From Microglena sp. YARC (lineage: Eukaryota > Chlorophyta > Chlorophyceae > Chlamydomonadales > Chlamydomonadaceae), in the NCBI GenBank assembly GCA_022414725.1, contig CM039462.1:57499838-57563837 (forward strand): 64,000 nucleotides of DNA, in the 5' to 3' direction. This document shows positions 1-10,984 of the stretch, in pieces. How positions within the stretch are numbered: position 1 is the first letter of the stretch; each line of letters opens with the position of its first letter. A program made the translations under genes and the position numbers. A model generated the notes under the pieces. The model saw only the letters and a list, made by a program, of their open reading frames with translations. It was not told the origin of the DNA and did not search any database.

Positions 1-49
1 CCTACCGTTAGGAAGTAGGATGTAGGTCTGCTTGTAGACATAGATAGGG

Positions 50-2821
50 ATGTTCTTTTTCAGTTTCCGTCCCTACTATCTGTGTAACACCATCTACAGC
101 ACAGACCACATCCCTCCTTGCCTTCCGACCCTGCCCCCGCCTCCTGCCATTCCATGCATATCTGCTTGCACAACAGCTTGTGTCCACGCGGACCAAGCTA
201 CCGCACACTTTGAGGCCACCCTATCGGGGGTATCTGGCAAAGTTCTCATTGACAGTGGAGCAGACTCTGTCTTCGTAGACGCAGAATTCTGTGCTAGGGC
301 AGGTTTAGCCACCTTTACGGGCTCACCAGTCATGGTGCGGGTAGCTGATGGATCCCAAGTCCTCACTACAACGAGAACGAGTTTTGTCCTAAACTTAGGC
401 AAACATAGGTCAGACATTAATTATGCTTATGTCCTCCCTACACTAGGGCCCGGCACCACCGCACTTCTCGGAAGAAGTTGGATGATGCAGACGGGGTGCT
501 GCATTGGTTTTGAAGAGACACGTCTCAGAGCCAGTTTCAAAATAGCTAAAAAGCATAAACGAAGAGTAGCAGTCGAACTGTACTCGACCCGACTCGAGTC
601 GGAACCTCTCTCCATCAAGGAATTGGTTGCTTATATTTTGGCACGTATCGAATTTTTTGACACGGCACAGCGACAAACGCCAGGAGTCTTGTCGAACAGA
701 GCACTTAAAAAGTTTATCCGCAAATCAAAACAAAAACTCAATTGTTTCGAAGTCCTAGTCACATCAGTGGACCAAGACGACGATGCTTTTACAATTCAAG
801 TAACGGCAGCACAAGCAAACACAGTGCAACAAACGAAACACGGACGGATAATCTCGGGTTGCGAAACGGACTTTAAAAAGGTCTTCGCCCCGGCCGACAA
901 GATTTCTGACCTTAGGGCTGACACCCCATTCATATGCCCCCTCACGGAGGCGGCATCCCCACAATTCTCTCGAGGACACCGGTTGTCCCCCACAGAACTG
1001 CTAGAGGTCCAAAACCAAGTTAAAGACTTGTTGGCCAAAGGCTACATCAGCCCTAGCTCGAGCCCGTGGGGCGCACCAGTCCTTTTCATAGCCGAACCTG
1101 ATGGCTCTTGGAGGATGGCTATCGACTATCGTCAATTGAACAAGGTCACGGTACCAAATCGCTATCCCCTCCCACGAATTGACGATCTGTTTGACTCAGT
1201 TCGAGGAGCTAGTGTGTTCTCAAATCTGGATTTACGTAATGCGTACCACAACATACGGTTACATGATTCAGACGTCCCAAAAACTGCGTTCATAACCCCG
1301 ATGGGACTCTATGAATTCAAGGTTCTCCCTTTTGGGCTAGCAAATGCACCCTCGGCCTTTACAAAAGTCATGAACACCGTGTTCAGAGATTTAATTGGCA
1401 AATTCGTCGACATTTACTTGGATGATATTCTCATCTACAGCAGTAATGATGAAGAATACGAAAAACACATTCGAATTGTGTTACAACGTCTTGAAGATAA
1501 CCACCTCTTTCTTAAACGAGAAAAGTGTTTCTTCTATAGACCGGAAGTCAAATACCTAGGGCATGTTCTCTCCGGTGAAGGCGTCCGAGTCAACGAAACG
1601 AAGGTGAAAGCAGTTGCAGATTGGCCCACACCGACCTCCTCGAAGGAAGTTCAGCAGTTCCTGGGACTCTCTAACTTTTTCAGAAAGTTTATCCAAGGTT
1701 ACTCGACGCTCGCAGCCCCTCTAATCCAGATTTCGAATCTAACAGACAGGCCAGCACCGATTTCACCGAAATTGAAACCGCCAGGACTGACAAAATCCCC
1801 GACAGTGATACCAAGTCCGAAACCACTCGGGAAACGACAGGCAGGGCTCAAGGGACCTGCATTTCAACATGTTTGGACCCAAGCCTGCCAGGAGGCATTC
1901 CTCGGCATCAAAGAAAGTCTTACGAAGGCTCCTTTGCTTGCACACCCTGACCCAGCGAAGGAATATCGGGCGGTAACCGATGCTTCTGTCGTCGGTACAG
2001 GGGGCGTTCTCATGCAAGATGGGCGACCCATCGCGTACCACTCTCACAAATTCTCAAGCGCTGAACGAAACTACTCCACGGGCGAGCAAGAATTACTCGC
2101 AGTGTACTTGGCCTTGAAAGAATGGCGATGCTACCTCGAAGGTTGCACTGGCAAATTCGAACTTGACACCGACCACGAACCCCTCGTCTACCTTGCAAAT
2201 CAGCCCATGCTGAGCAGAAAGCAGGCACGATATCTTGAGTTTTTCTCGCGCTTCACGAACATGAAGTGGGCTCATATCGCAGGCCGTACTAACGTAGCTG
2301 ACCCTCTGAGTAGGAATCCAGCCTTCTCAGAGGCTACGGCTTTGTTCATTCAGAGGCTGTCCGCAAATGACCCACTCCACATGCGCGAAATAGCCCCAGA
2401 TATTCTGCATGGTTACACGGAAGACTTGTGGTTCGATAATCCGCACAATACCAAGTACCTCTCCAAACGGGCAGATGGTTTCTGGGTTGGCACCAGCAAA
2501 TCCATAAGAGCAGCATCTGAGTCGCAGATCGTTGTACCAAATGGTAATTCGCTCAAAGCTCGGATTTTGTTTGCTTTCCACGATACACAACGAAGTGGAC
2601 ATGGAGGCATCGACCGAACATTTCGATCTGTTGCACGCTACTATTGGTGGCCTGCCATGCGACTCGATGTCGTTGATTACGTACGCCACTGTGATTCTTG
2701 CCAACGGGTAAAAAATTCACATCAAAAGCCGCAGGGTAACCTTCAACCCCTTTCGATTCCGACCGCCCCCTTCGATTCACTGTCCATGGGTCGTTGGGCT
2801 ACCGAAATCGAATGGTTTTGA
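50..2821 (+). CDS. Ty3/gypsy pol: protease, reverse transcriptase, RNase H, integrase zinc domain
   Basis: This 923-residue frame starts with an ATG just after in-frame stops at about 23-43, so gag is in another frame or missing. Seen in order: an aspartic protease with DSGAD at residues 68-72; a reverse transcriptase whose catalytic motif YLDDILIY starts at about residue 456, preceded by LDLRNAYHNI and LPFGLANAPSAF; RNase H with TDAS near 643 and a DTDHEPL motif; and the integrase HHCC zinc domain (about 842-886, ending HCDSCQRV). Such polyproteins act in cytoplasmic particles and copy element RNA into DNA. The frame ends out of register at 2821, where the integrase core should continue. The family call is firm; activity of this copy is unlikely. 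Confidence 0.93.
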   Translation: MFFFSFRPYYLCNTIYSTDHIPPCLPTLPPPPAIPCISACTTACVHADQATAHFEATLSGVSGKVLIDSGADSVFVDAEFCARAGLATFTGSPVMVRVADGSQVLTTTRTSFVLNLGKHRSDINYAYVLPTLGPGTTALLGRSWMMQTGCCIGFEETRLRASFKIAKKHKRRVAVELYSTRLESEPLSIKELVAYILARIEFFDTAQRQTPGVLSNRALKKFIRKSKQKLNCFEVLVTSVDQDDDAFTIQVTAAQANTVQQTKHGRIISGCETDFKKVFAPADKISDLRADTPFICPLTEAASPQFSRGHRLSPTELLEVQNQVKDLLAKGYISPSSSPWGAPVLFIAEPDGSWRMAIDYRQLNKVTVPNRYPLPRIDDLFDSVRGASVFSNLDLRNAYHNIRLHDSDVPKTAFITPMGLYEFKVLPFGLANAPSAFTKVMNTVFRDLIGKFVDIYLDDILIYSSNDEEYEKHIRIVLQRLEDNHLFLKREKCFFYRPEVKYLGHVLSGEGVRVNETKVKAVADWPTPTSSKEVQQFLGLSNFFRKFIQGYSTLAAPLIQISNLTDRPAPISPKLKPPGLTKSPTVIPSPKPLGKRQAGLKGPAFQHVWTQACQEAFLGIKESLTKAPLLAHPDPAKEYRAVTDASVVGTGGVLMQDGRPIAYHSHKFSSAERNYSTGEQELLAVYLALKEWRCYLEGCTGKFELDTDHEPLVYLANQPMLSRKQARYLEFFSRFTNMKWAHIAGRTNVADPLSRNPAFSEATALFIQRLSANDPLHMREIAPDILHGYTEDLWFDNPHNTKYLSKRADGFWVGTSKSIRAASESQIVVPNGNSLKARILFAFHDTQRSGHGGIDRTFRSVARYYWWPAMRLDVVDYVRHCDSCQRVKNSHQKPQGNLQPLSIPTAPFDSLSMGRWATEIEWF

Positions 2822-3914
2822 TCAGATCTACGTGATCGTTGATCGCCTTACGAAGATGGTCAAACTTATCCCATGAAAAACGACAGACGATGCTGAAAAG
2901 ATTGCTACCCTGTTCCACGAGCGCGTGCTCAGCGAACAAGGCCATCCGCTTTCCATCATATCTGATCGCGATGTTAAGTTCACGAGTAAGTTTTGGCAAA
3001 CACTATTAACTCTGTGTGCTATCCGACCTGGAATGTCGACTGCATTTCACCCACAAACAGATGGTCAAACAGAACGTATGAACAGTGTTCTCGAGGACAC
3101 TCTTCGCCATTTTTCCTCTGCGAATCAGAAAAATTGGGCCAGTCTTTTGCCGAATGCGCAATTCGCCATCAACAACTCGTACAACAGAAGCATTCGAGAT
3201 GTTCCGTTTCGGTTGCTGTACGGTAGATACCCTCGAGTGGCACTACAACCATCAGATGATGTCATCGCTACGGCACATCAACCAGCCCTGTCCTGGGTCG
3301 AGCATATGAATAACGCATATGACACGGCCAAGGCAGCGCTTAAATCCGCGAAGGATCGTCAAAAAACGTATGCAGACTTGCACCGTCGACCGGTTAAGTA
3401 TACTCACGGTCAGGAAGTTTTGTTGAACTCGAAGAACATCAAATACTGGCCTGGTATGACTCGGAAGCTCATGCCCAGATTCGTTGGTCCCTACAAAATC
3501 TCTCACACTATCCAAAAGAGGGGGGAGACCACTGCAGTGACTCTATCCCTCCCCGAAGGATGGAAGATTCATCCAACGTTTCACGTATCTCTTGTCAAAG
3601 AATACCTATCTGACGGGACTGGGTTTATTAGACCAAATCCGGAATTGTTACGCACATGCGGTGAACCTATCTACGAGATTAGCAACGTTGTTGATCACAA
3701 GATACAGTCTGGTTCGGTGTATTACTATGTACAATGGTTACACTCAGACCATGTTCACTCTTGGGAACTCGAAGAAGAGTTGTTACCTATGTGCTCTGAA
3801 CAAATCGATTTGTATTGGAGACAACACCCTTCTCGGGTACGACCCGTGATAGGTGCCAACGACCCAAAGCCTAAAACGGTTAAAAACCTACTCACATGGA
3901 TTATGCGACTGTAA
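2822..3914 (+). pseudogene. Ty3/gypsy integrase core and C-terminal chromodomain, frame-broken from pol
   Basis: This is the continuation of pol after a frameshift near 2785-2822. The first 35 codons (DRLTK region with the first catalytic Asp) end at an in-frame TGA at 2874-2876; the open frame resumes and is intact to a stop at 3912-3914. Seen: the second catalytic Asp in SDRDVKFTSKFW, the catalytic Glu in TDGQTERMNSV, an SH3-like region (GPYKISHTI), and a chromodomain (about 3661-3790; YEISNVVDHK, then YVQWLHSDHVHSWELEEELL). Chromodomains of this class bind methylated histones and steer integration to heterochromatin (known for chromoviruses). The two lesions make it a pseudogene unless recoding occurs. 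Confidence 0.9.
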
Positions 3915-3984
3915 CCCCTGATGAGTTTCTCATTCGAAAGAGTACTAGACTTCAGGAGAAGGCTAGGGCTAGAGAAGGGGGAAT

Positions 3985-4279
3985 TGTGGTGGATAACGAT
4001 CCTCCCACTAAGTTGCCACGCGGTGGTGACGACTTTCCGACAGATGACGAACGACTTCTGTAGGCAGTTGAAACCGAGCGAATTGACCCACTGATCAGTG
4101 TCTGATCAGTTACTCGGGAATACCTAACACGAGGGTTCCATTAGGGTCTAGACGCGCTGGAAGCGGGAAGGGAGTCTTAAGCCGTGCTTCTGACTCTTAG
4201 GGCCGTCTAAACTCCTGAGATCATTTCTTAGGCTTCCAGTTACAAGACACTCCGTGTTAGAAGGTATTCATATACCACA
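3985..4279 (+). repeat. 3' LTR of the Ty3/gypsy element
   Basis: The segment starts TGTGGT and ends ACCACA, a perfect 6-bp terminal inverted repeat of the TG...CA type. It follows a purine-rich tract directly downstream of the pol stop. Its length of 295 bp is usual for chromoviruses. The 5' LTR is outside the window, so the call cannot be confirmed by comparison. Confidence 0.8.
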
Positions 4280-4797
4280 TGTGGTGTGGTGAGGTGTGGT
4301 GTGGTGTGGTATGGTGTGGTGTGGTGTGGTGTGGTGTGGTGTGGTGTGGTGTGGTGTGGTGTGGTGTGGTGTGGTGTGTGGTGAGGCGTGGTGTGGGTGT
4401 GGTGAGGCGTGGTGTGGTGTGGTGTTGTGTGGTGTGGTGTGGTGTGGTTCGGTTTAATGTGGTGTGGTGTGGTGTGGTGAGGCATGGTGTGGCGTGGTGT
4501 AGGCTGTGTGGTGTGGTGTGGTGAGGTGCGGTAAGGTCTGATGTGGTAAGGTTTGGTGTGGTGTGGTGTGGTGTGGTGTGGTGTGGTGTGGTGTGGTGTG
4601 GTGTGGTGTGGTGTGGCGTATCATGTCATGTTGTTTTGTGTCGATTTGTGTCATTTTATGTCGTGGTATGGTATGGTTTGGTACGGTGTGGTGTGGTGTG
4701 GTGTGGTGTGGTGTGGTGTGGTGTGGTGTGGTGTGGTGTGGTGAGGTGAGGTGTGGTGTGGTGAGGTGTGGTGTGGTGTGGTGTGGTGAGTGGTCTC
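4280..4797 (+). repeat. (TGTGG)n pentanucleotide microsatellite
   Basis: Long runs of a 5-bp unit (GTGGT in other registers) are broken by variants such as GAGGT and by a short unrelated spacer at about 4616-4680. The array begins at the last base of the LTR. Open frames here on both strands are repeat artefacts. Confidence 0.95.
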
Positions 4798-5347
4798 AGC
4801 TGCATGCGAAGCAGGGTACCCCATTATGCTTGATTCTGGCTCGCACCTTGCGATCTGTCTTTCGTTCCATTAAGATCGCCAATTACGATGGATTGCTGGG
4901 CGAGTGGATATTGGTGCCAATGGATTCTGGGGGGTTATTGAGGTCGTGGCTTTGCCATTTAGAAAACTCGTGGCCTAGCCGTTGAGAACATTCGAGGAAT
5001 ACAAAGGTCCGCATGGCAGAAAGGAGCAGGTGGAACTAATCTGGCGGGTTGCTGCGACAGATCGGACCGCGAAGTGGTAGAACCAAAATTGTCTGAATGG
5101 GTCTGAAATTATCAGCGAAAAAGATTATCCCGACAAACATGCGCACCTATCTCGCCTCGGATTGAAAGGGCGAGGAGGGAGAAAGAGCATTGGTCGAATC
5201 CCTGGCGAAGAGGGACGATGCCACCACCAGACCAAGCCGCCCCCACCCGACCAGCCAAGAGAAGGATATCCCAGGGAACTGGTTTGAAGCCGACCGCAGC
5301 CGTCTGGGTCACGTGCGGCCACGTGTGCCTAGCACCAACCTGGGATC
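4798..5347. other. Unique sequence, no gene recognised
   Basis: Non-repetitive sequence without a recognisable protein, RNA or repeat. Short open frames show no conserved motif. Confidence 0.6.
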
Positions 5348-5975
5348 TGCCCATGCGAACATTTGCACCTCCATAGTTTGAAACACGAAGGTCGGCAGTG
5401 ATTAATTACAAGCTCCGCAAGTGCGTGAGATGAATATATAATCGTTTCCCATAGAATTGTTCATCGTGCAAGCTCGCGAGGCTGGAAACATGGAAATGAC
5501 GTGATTTAGAAGTACACAGTACATATCCGTAGGCCCACCACACGCACCCGTCCCACCCCACGCACGGCCCTGCGGGTGCGTTGTGGGTCATGTCCGTGCT
5601 AATAATAGCTCAAGTGCCCTAAGGGAATGTTTCGTCCATTGTGATGCTTACATGTTTCGCCTCGATTTTTTGACGACAATTCCATTCCTAAACCTATGTA
5701 TGCGCACATGATTGGATGGTACGAATTTGAAATGATGACAAATGTTACCCAATAATTGTCGCTTTTGGCCCAAAAAGCACAAACCTTAGCTCCTTTTCCT
5801 GAATTGCGATGCTCATATGTGGTCTCGTGAGAATATGTCCGGTATCAATAAGTCTTATAATTGGGATATTTTATATAATGTTTCGTTTTTGTGTGATTTA
5901 AAGTGAAACCTGAAAAGTAGGTTGTGACACACACACACACACGGACACACAGTTTAGACAGGCTAATCCCTCAAT
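5348..5975 (+). repeat. Dispersed repeat family A, copy 1
   Basis: About 628 bp that recur in the same orientation at 10226-10846. The match runs from TGCCCATGCGAAC through a shared (CA)n tract to CTAATCCCTCAAT. Both copies contain TTTCGCCTCGATTTTTTGAC and CCGGTATCAATAAGTC. No coding capacity is seen. Class unknown; it could be a solo LTR or a non-autonomous element. Confidence 0.85.
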
Positions 5976-6600
5976 CAAAAATAAAGGGCGCCTGGAGGCG
6001 CGTCCCGAATGAAAATGTTTGAAATAATCATGAATTTAATTAAGAATTAAATTCGGATTTAATTGCATAATTGTATTTATTATAATTGTATAAATGTTTA
6101 ATTAATTAAATGAATTGAATTAATTCATTAATAACACGATTTAAATGAATAAATAAAATCATTTTTAAGTCATTGGTACTATTTAATTAATTACATCATC
6201 AATTAAATTATATTTAATTGATTGTTGCTTTACTTTAATTCAATTAATTCAATTGTATTAACTCATGAATTCATTAATTTATATGTTTTTTATTAATTTG
6301 ATAGAATCAATATTGAATTGTTCGGACTTGAATTGAAAGTATTTAATTGATTTGAGTTGTATTCATTTGAATTCAATATATTTGGATTTAACTGAATTGA
6401 ATCGATGGATGTAGCTTTGTTTACTGTGAAGTAACGACAATTGACATTTTGTAGGGTTGTTAAATTTGAAGTGGTATTAAAGGTGCCTAGACTGTCTTGT
6501 AGATGGGCTTTATTTGCAAGCCTCTGATGCACACAAAATGTAACCAATCAGAGGAATGGTTGATTTTGGGGAATTTTGTTCGGTCAGCCGCATACAAGCT
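5976..6600. other. AT-rich island
   Basis: From about 6000 to 6420 the sequence is almost pure A and T with recurring AATTAATT and TTAATTAA words, quite unlike the flanks. No gene or element end is recognised. It may be the interior of a degenerate element or an AT-rich matrix-type region. Confidence 0.6.
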
Positions 6601-7025
6601 TGATGTGGCTACATTCCCCACATTTATGGCAATTAATTGGGGACCCCCAGGACACAAGCCGCTTGTTACCTAATACAATATCGTATTACGTGATCGCAGT
6701 GTGATATGCGGTCGGACACGTGTTTTGCCAATTAGGTTGTAGAGTCGGCTGGGCGTGTTCCTGGCGTGCGTAGGATTGAACACAGAGTCTCGACAGCTTG
6801 GACACGTAGCATCTGAATTATGGTCAACCGGTGGCATTCAAACCAATAAGCAACCAAATCCTAAACACATTAGACGTCACGGGCAGGACATGGGGCAAAT
6901 AGTCGAGAAATTGTTGATATGCAGAATGCGAGAAAGTGAGAAGAGGAAGGCTGGGAGTTTAAAAAGTAGTGGAGTAAGTAGGTACTAATAGCAGAATAAG
7001 CTACAAAACATTTGACAACTTAGGA
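6601..7025. other. Unique sequence, no gene recognised
   Basis: Nothing beyond short chance open frames. The 53-bp minisatellite begins just downstream. Confidence 0.5.
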
Positions 7026-7029
7026 GCAC

Positions 7030-8990
7030 GCACATACACAAGCAACTAGCTATCCATGCACTGCCACACAGCACTACGCAGGCACATTCTCACACATCTG
7101 GCTATCCATGCGCTGCGACACAGCACTGTGCACGCACATACACACATAGCTGGCCTATACATGCATTACCACACAGCACTTTGCATGGACATACACATGT
7201 GGCTACCTAGCACTGCCACACAGCACTGCGCACGCACATACACACACATAGCTGGCTATCCATGCACTGCCACACAGCACTGTGCACGCACATACACACA
7301 CATCTGGCTAACCATGCACTACATTACCACACGAAACACAAACACATTCAGCCCACTCAAGCATGCACACACAAAACAACTGGCTACACATACATTGTCG
7401 CACAGCCATGTGCTACTACAAACAAACACATCTGGCTATCCATGCACTACACGACAACCCCATGCAAACACGAAACACTCAAATACGCACGCATACACGC
7501 ACAATACAAATTGTTATCCATGCACTGCCACACAGCACTGTGCACGCACATACACACACATCTGGCTATCCATGCACTGCCACACAGCACTGTGCACGCA
7601 CATACACACACATCTGGCTAACCATGCACTACATTACCACACGAAAACACAAACACATTCAGCCACTCAAGCATGCACACACAAAACAACTGGCTACACA
7701 TACATTGTCGCACAGCCATGTGCTACTACAAACAAACACATCTGGCTATCCATGCACTACACGACAACCCCATGCAAACACGAACACACTCAAATACGCA
7801 CGCATACACGCACAATACAAATTGTAATCCATGCACTGCCACACAGCACTGTGCACGCGCATACACACACATCTGGCTATCCATGCACTTCCACACAGCA
7901 CTGCGAAAGGACATACACACACATCCAGCTACCTAGGACTGCCACACAGCACTGCACACGCACATACACACACATAGCTGGCTATACATGCACTTCCACA
8001 CAACATTGTGCAAGCACATACACACACATCTGGCTACCCTGCACTGCCACGCAGCACTGTGAACACACATACACACACATATGGCTATCCATGCATTGCC
8101 ACACAGCACTGTGCATGCACAAACACACTCATGAGGCAATCCATGGACTGCCACACAGCACTGCGCACGCACATACACACACATCTGGCTATCCATGCAC
8201 TGCCACACAGCACTGTGCACGCACATGCACACACATCTGGCTATCCATGCACTGCAACACAGCACTGTGCATGCACATACGCACACATCTGGCTATCCAA
8301 GCACAGCCACACAGCACTGTGCATGCACATACACACACATCTGGCTATCCATGTACTGCAACACAGCACTGTGCATGCACATACACACACATCTGGCTAT
8401 TCTGGCACTTCCACACAGCACTGTGCACGCAAATACACGCACATATGGCTATCCATGCACTACAAGACAACCCCATGCAAACACAAACACACTCAAATAC
8501 ACACACATGCACACACAAAACAATTGGCTATCCATGCACTGCCACACAGCACTGTGCACGCACATGCGCAAACATCTGGCTATCCAAGCACTACAAGACA
8601 ACCCCATGCAGACACAAACACACCCCGACACTCACGCATGGAAACACACAAATGAACAACTGGCTGCACATGCACTGCCACACAGCATTGTTCATACCAT
8701 ATACACACACCTGGCCATCCATGCACTACAAGACAACCCCAGGCACATGCACACACAAGTGGCTACACATGCACTGCCACAAAGATCTGTTTCCGTACAT
8801 AGATACAGATACCTGGCCATCCATGCACTACAAGACAATCCCATCGACACACAAAACCCAATCAGACACCCACCCTTACACACACCAGGCCATCCATGCA
8901 CTACAAGACAACCCCATGCAAACATTCACACATACCCAAACACTTACACACGCACACACAAGGGGCTACGCATGCACTGCCACCCGAAGA
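7030..8990 (+). repeat. 53-bp class minisatellite with a 310-bp higher-order unit
   Basis: The basic unit contains TGGCTATCCATGCACTGCC followed by ACACAGCACTGTGCACGCAC and a CA-rich tail. A variant with ACTACAAGACAACCCCATGC alternates with it. Positions 7311-7510 recur at 7621-7820 with a 310-bp offset, so part of the array is a higher-order repeat. Because the unit lacks stop codons, long open frames (up to 743 codons) run through the array in several phases; I do not regard them as genes. Confidence 0.93.
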
Positions 8991-9029
8991 AGGGATCCCA
9001 TCTGTCTTCCTTTCCATTTAGACCGCTAT

Positions 9030-9385
9030 GCTGCAACATGCCATACTATACCAATATACCATGCATGTAGGTACACACCATACAATGCTATGTTACACCA
9101 TACCTCACCATTCTACCATTGTACAATGCATGTTGGTATAAACCATAACAAGCCATGCTATGTTGCACCATGCCATACCATACTAATATACCATGCATGT
9201 ATATACAAACCATACCATACTATGCTACACCATGCCATACCACACCATACTACCATTGTACAATTCATGCATGCATGGCATGTATAAACCATTACATGCC
9301 ATGCTATGCTTCACCTTGCCATACTACACCAATAAACCGTGCATGTAGGTACAAATCATACCATGCTGTGCTACACCATTACGGC
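9030..9385 (+). repeat. About 70-bp degenerate tandem repeat
   Basis: Five imperfect copies of a unit with ATGCATGTAGGTACA, ACCATACCATGCTATG and CACCATGCCATACC, spaced 65-78 bp. Confidence 0.8.
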
Positions 9386-10069
9386 TGGGGAGTGAGGAAG
9401 GGTGTGGGCAATGGGAGCAAAGCCCAGGCCAGGAAAATCTGGGGCGGGAGTGGGAGGAAAGGTTGACAGGTCCGTGGGTGGACGCTGGCGTGGGATATTG
9501 GGGCGAGAGGATGGGAATATGGGATTGGAGTGGGGGGGTGTAGAAGTGGGTAGAAGTGGGAAGGGAAGTGTCGAGAGGTCCGAACTCGGACGTGGACGTG
9601 ATTGAGTTCAATGCGGCCTAACACCTGTGCGATTGGGAGTGCATGTTAAGCATTGAACATGGTGTGTGGGTGTGGGTGGGATACCTGGTGGAGGCGGAAG
9701 GGGAGACAGGCGAACGCCGGGATTGTGAATTGAGCGGGATTGGGAGCTGATCTGGAAGGAGATTTTTAACGGGAAGGAGAATTGTCGGAAGCGGCAGCAA
9801 GCAGGCAGAGTGAGGCGAAAATTCGTCGTGATCAGCAGCAAGCAAGCAGAGGCAGGCGAAGGGAAGACAGGCTAACGTCGGTATTAAGAATTGATCGGGA
9901 TCGAGAATTGATCGGATTGAGAATTGATCGGGACTGAGATCGGGCGACCAGGTGCAGGTGATGATGATTGCGGATGTAGTGGGGGGCCGGTGGGGGGGGC
10001 GGTCGACAGTCTGGCAGTGGCAGACTTGCAGTGTGGCAGCATCGCAGTGGCACGCCAGTGGGACCAAGG
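9386..10069. other. G-rich spacer with short local repeats, no gene
   Basis: Purine-rich sequence. Near 9885-9940 a GAATTGATCGGGA word is repeated four times, and near 9790-9870 a GCAAGCAGGCAGAG word twice. Nothing coding is recognised. Confidence 0.5.
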
Positions 10070-10205
10070 CGAATTGTTCAGGACTCTGCGTCCTCCGTCG
10101 TCGAAGGAACGTCGAAGGGTCCGTTGCGTCGCAGACGCAGCTTCAGTAGGTTGGCTGCGTCTCTCACTTGAATGCCATGCGTCCCTCTGCGTCCGATTCC
10201 GTCCC
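10070..10205 (+). repeat. GCGTC-rich dispersed repeat, copy 1
   Basis: This block contains TTGCGTCGCAGACGCAGC followed by GGTTGGCTGCGTCTC and several further GCGTC words. Related blocks are at 11695-11885 (inverted) and 27905-28060 (same orientation). It abuts copy 2 of dispersed repeat A. Confidence 0.75.
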
Positions 10206-10225
10206 ATTGCTGGCGGCCTCGGAAG

Positions 10226-10780
10226 TGCCCATGCGAACGTTTGTACCTCCATGGTTTACAGCACGATGGTCGCAAGTGCGTGAGATGGATTTGTATTCGT
10301 TTCCCATGGAATTGCTCATTGTGCAAGTTGCAAGGCTGGAAACATGAACATTACGAGAATTATGAGTACCTTAGTTAATTGGCGTGGCTTGATTTCCAAC
10401 CTGGCCCACCCCACGCACCCGGCCCTGCGGGTGAGTTGTGGGTGAAATCCGTGCTAATAATAGCTGAAGTGCCCTAGGAGAATGATTCGTTCATTGTGAT
10501 GCTTGCATGTTTCGCCTCGATTTTTTGACGATAATTCCATTCCCAAACCTATGTTTGCGCACATGATTGGATGGTACGAATTTGAAATAATGACAATTGT
10601 TACCCAATAATTGTAGCTTTTGGCCCAAAAAGCACAAACCTTAGCTCCTTTTCTTGAATTGCGATGCTCATATGTGTTCTCGTGAGAAAATGTCCGGTAT
10701 CAATAAGTCTTATAATTGTGATATGTTGTATAATGTTTCGTTTTTTTGTGATGTGAAGTGAAACCTGCAAAGTAGGTTGT

Positions 10781-10816
<36 letters not shown>

Positions 10817-10846
10817 CACACAGTTTTGACGGGCTAATCCCTCAAT
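10226..10846 (+). repeat. Dispersed repeat family A, copy 2
   Basis: Collinear with 5348-5975 over the full length, with a longer (CA)n tract inside. See copy 1. Confidence 0.85.
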
Positions 10847-10849
10847 GAA

Positions 10850-10984
10850 AAAAATTGTAATTTTTTTCATTCGGGTATTTTGTAATTTTTTTCATTCGGG
10901 TAAAATTTTGCAATTTTTTTCATTCGGGTATTTTGTCTTTTTTTCATTCGGGTAAATCTGGAGATTTTTTCATTCGGGTATTTT
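10850..10984 (+). repeat. Tandem TTTTTTCATTCGGGTA repeat
   Basis: Five copies of a unit of about 25-30 bp, each containing TTTTTTCATTCGGGTA. It follows the end of dispersed repeat A copy 2. Near copy 1 the inverse word CCCGAATGAAAA occurs once at about 6004. Confidence 0.85.

Larger units (their letters stand above)
1..4279 (+). mobile_element. Ty3/gypsy chromovirus LTR retrotransposon, 5' end outside window
   Basis: The interior encodes protease, reverse transcriptase, RNase H, integrase and a chromodomain in the Ty3/gypsy (chromovirus) order, and ends in a 3' LTR at 3985-4279. The 5' LTR and most or all of gag lie before the window. The pol frame is broken once near 2790 and carries a TGA at 2874-2876, so this copy is probably dead but not old. 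A purine-rich tract (about 3971-3982) lies just before the LTR, as expected for plus-strand priming. Confidence 0.93.

Noticed and set aside
7056..9287. 743-codon open frame rich in His, Thr and Cys
   Set aside because: It runs through a minisatellite whose unit lacks stop codons; several overlapping frames are open at once and the composition simply mirrors the repeat.
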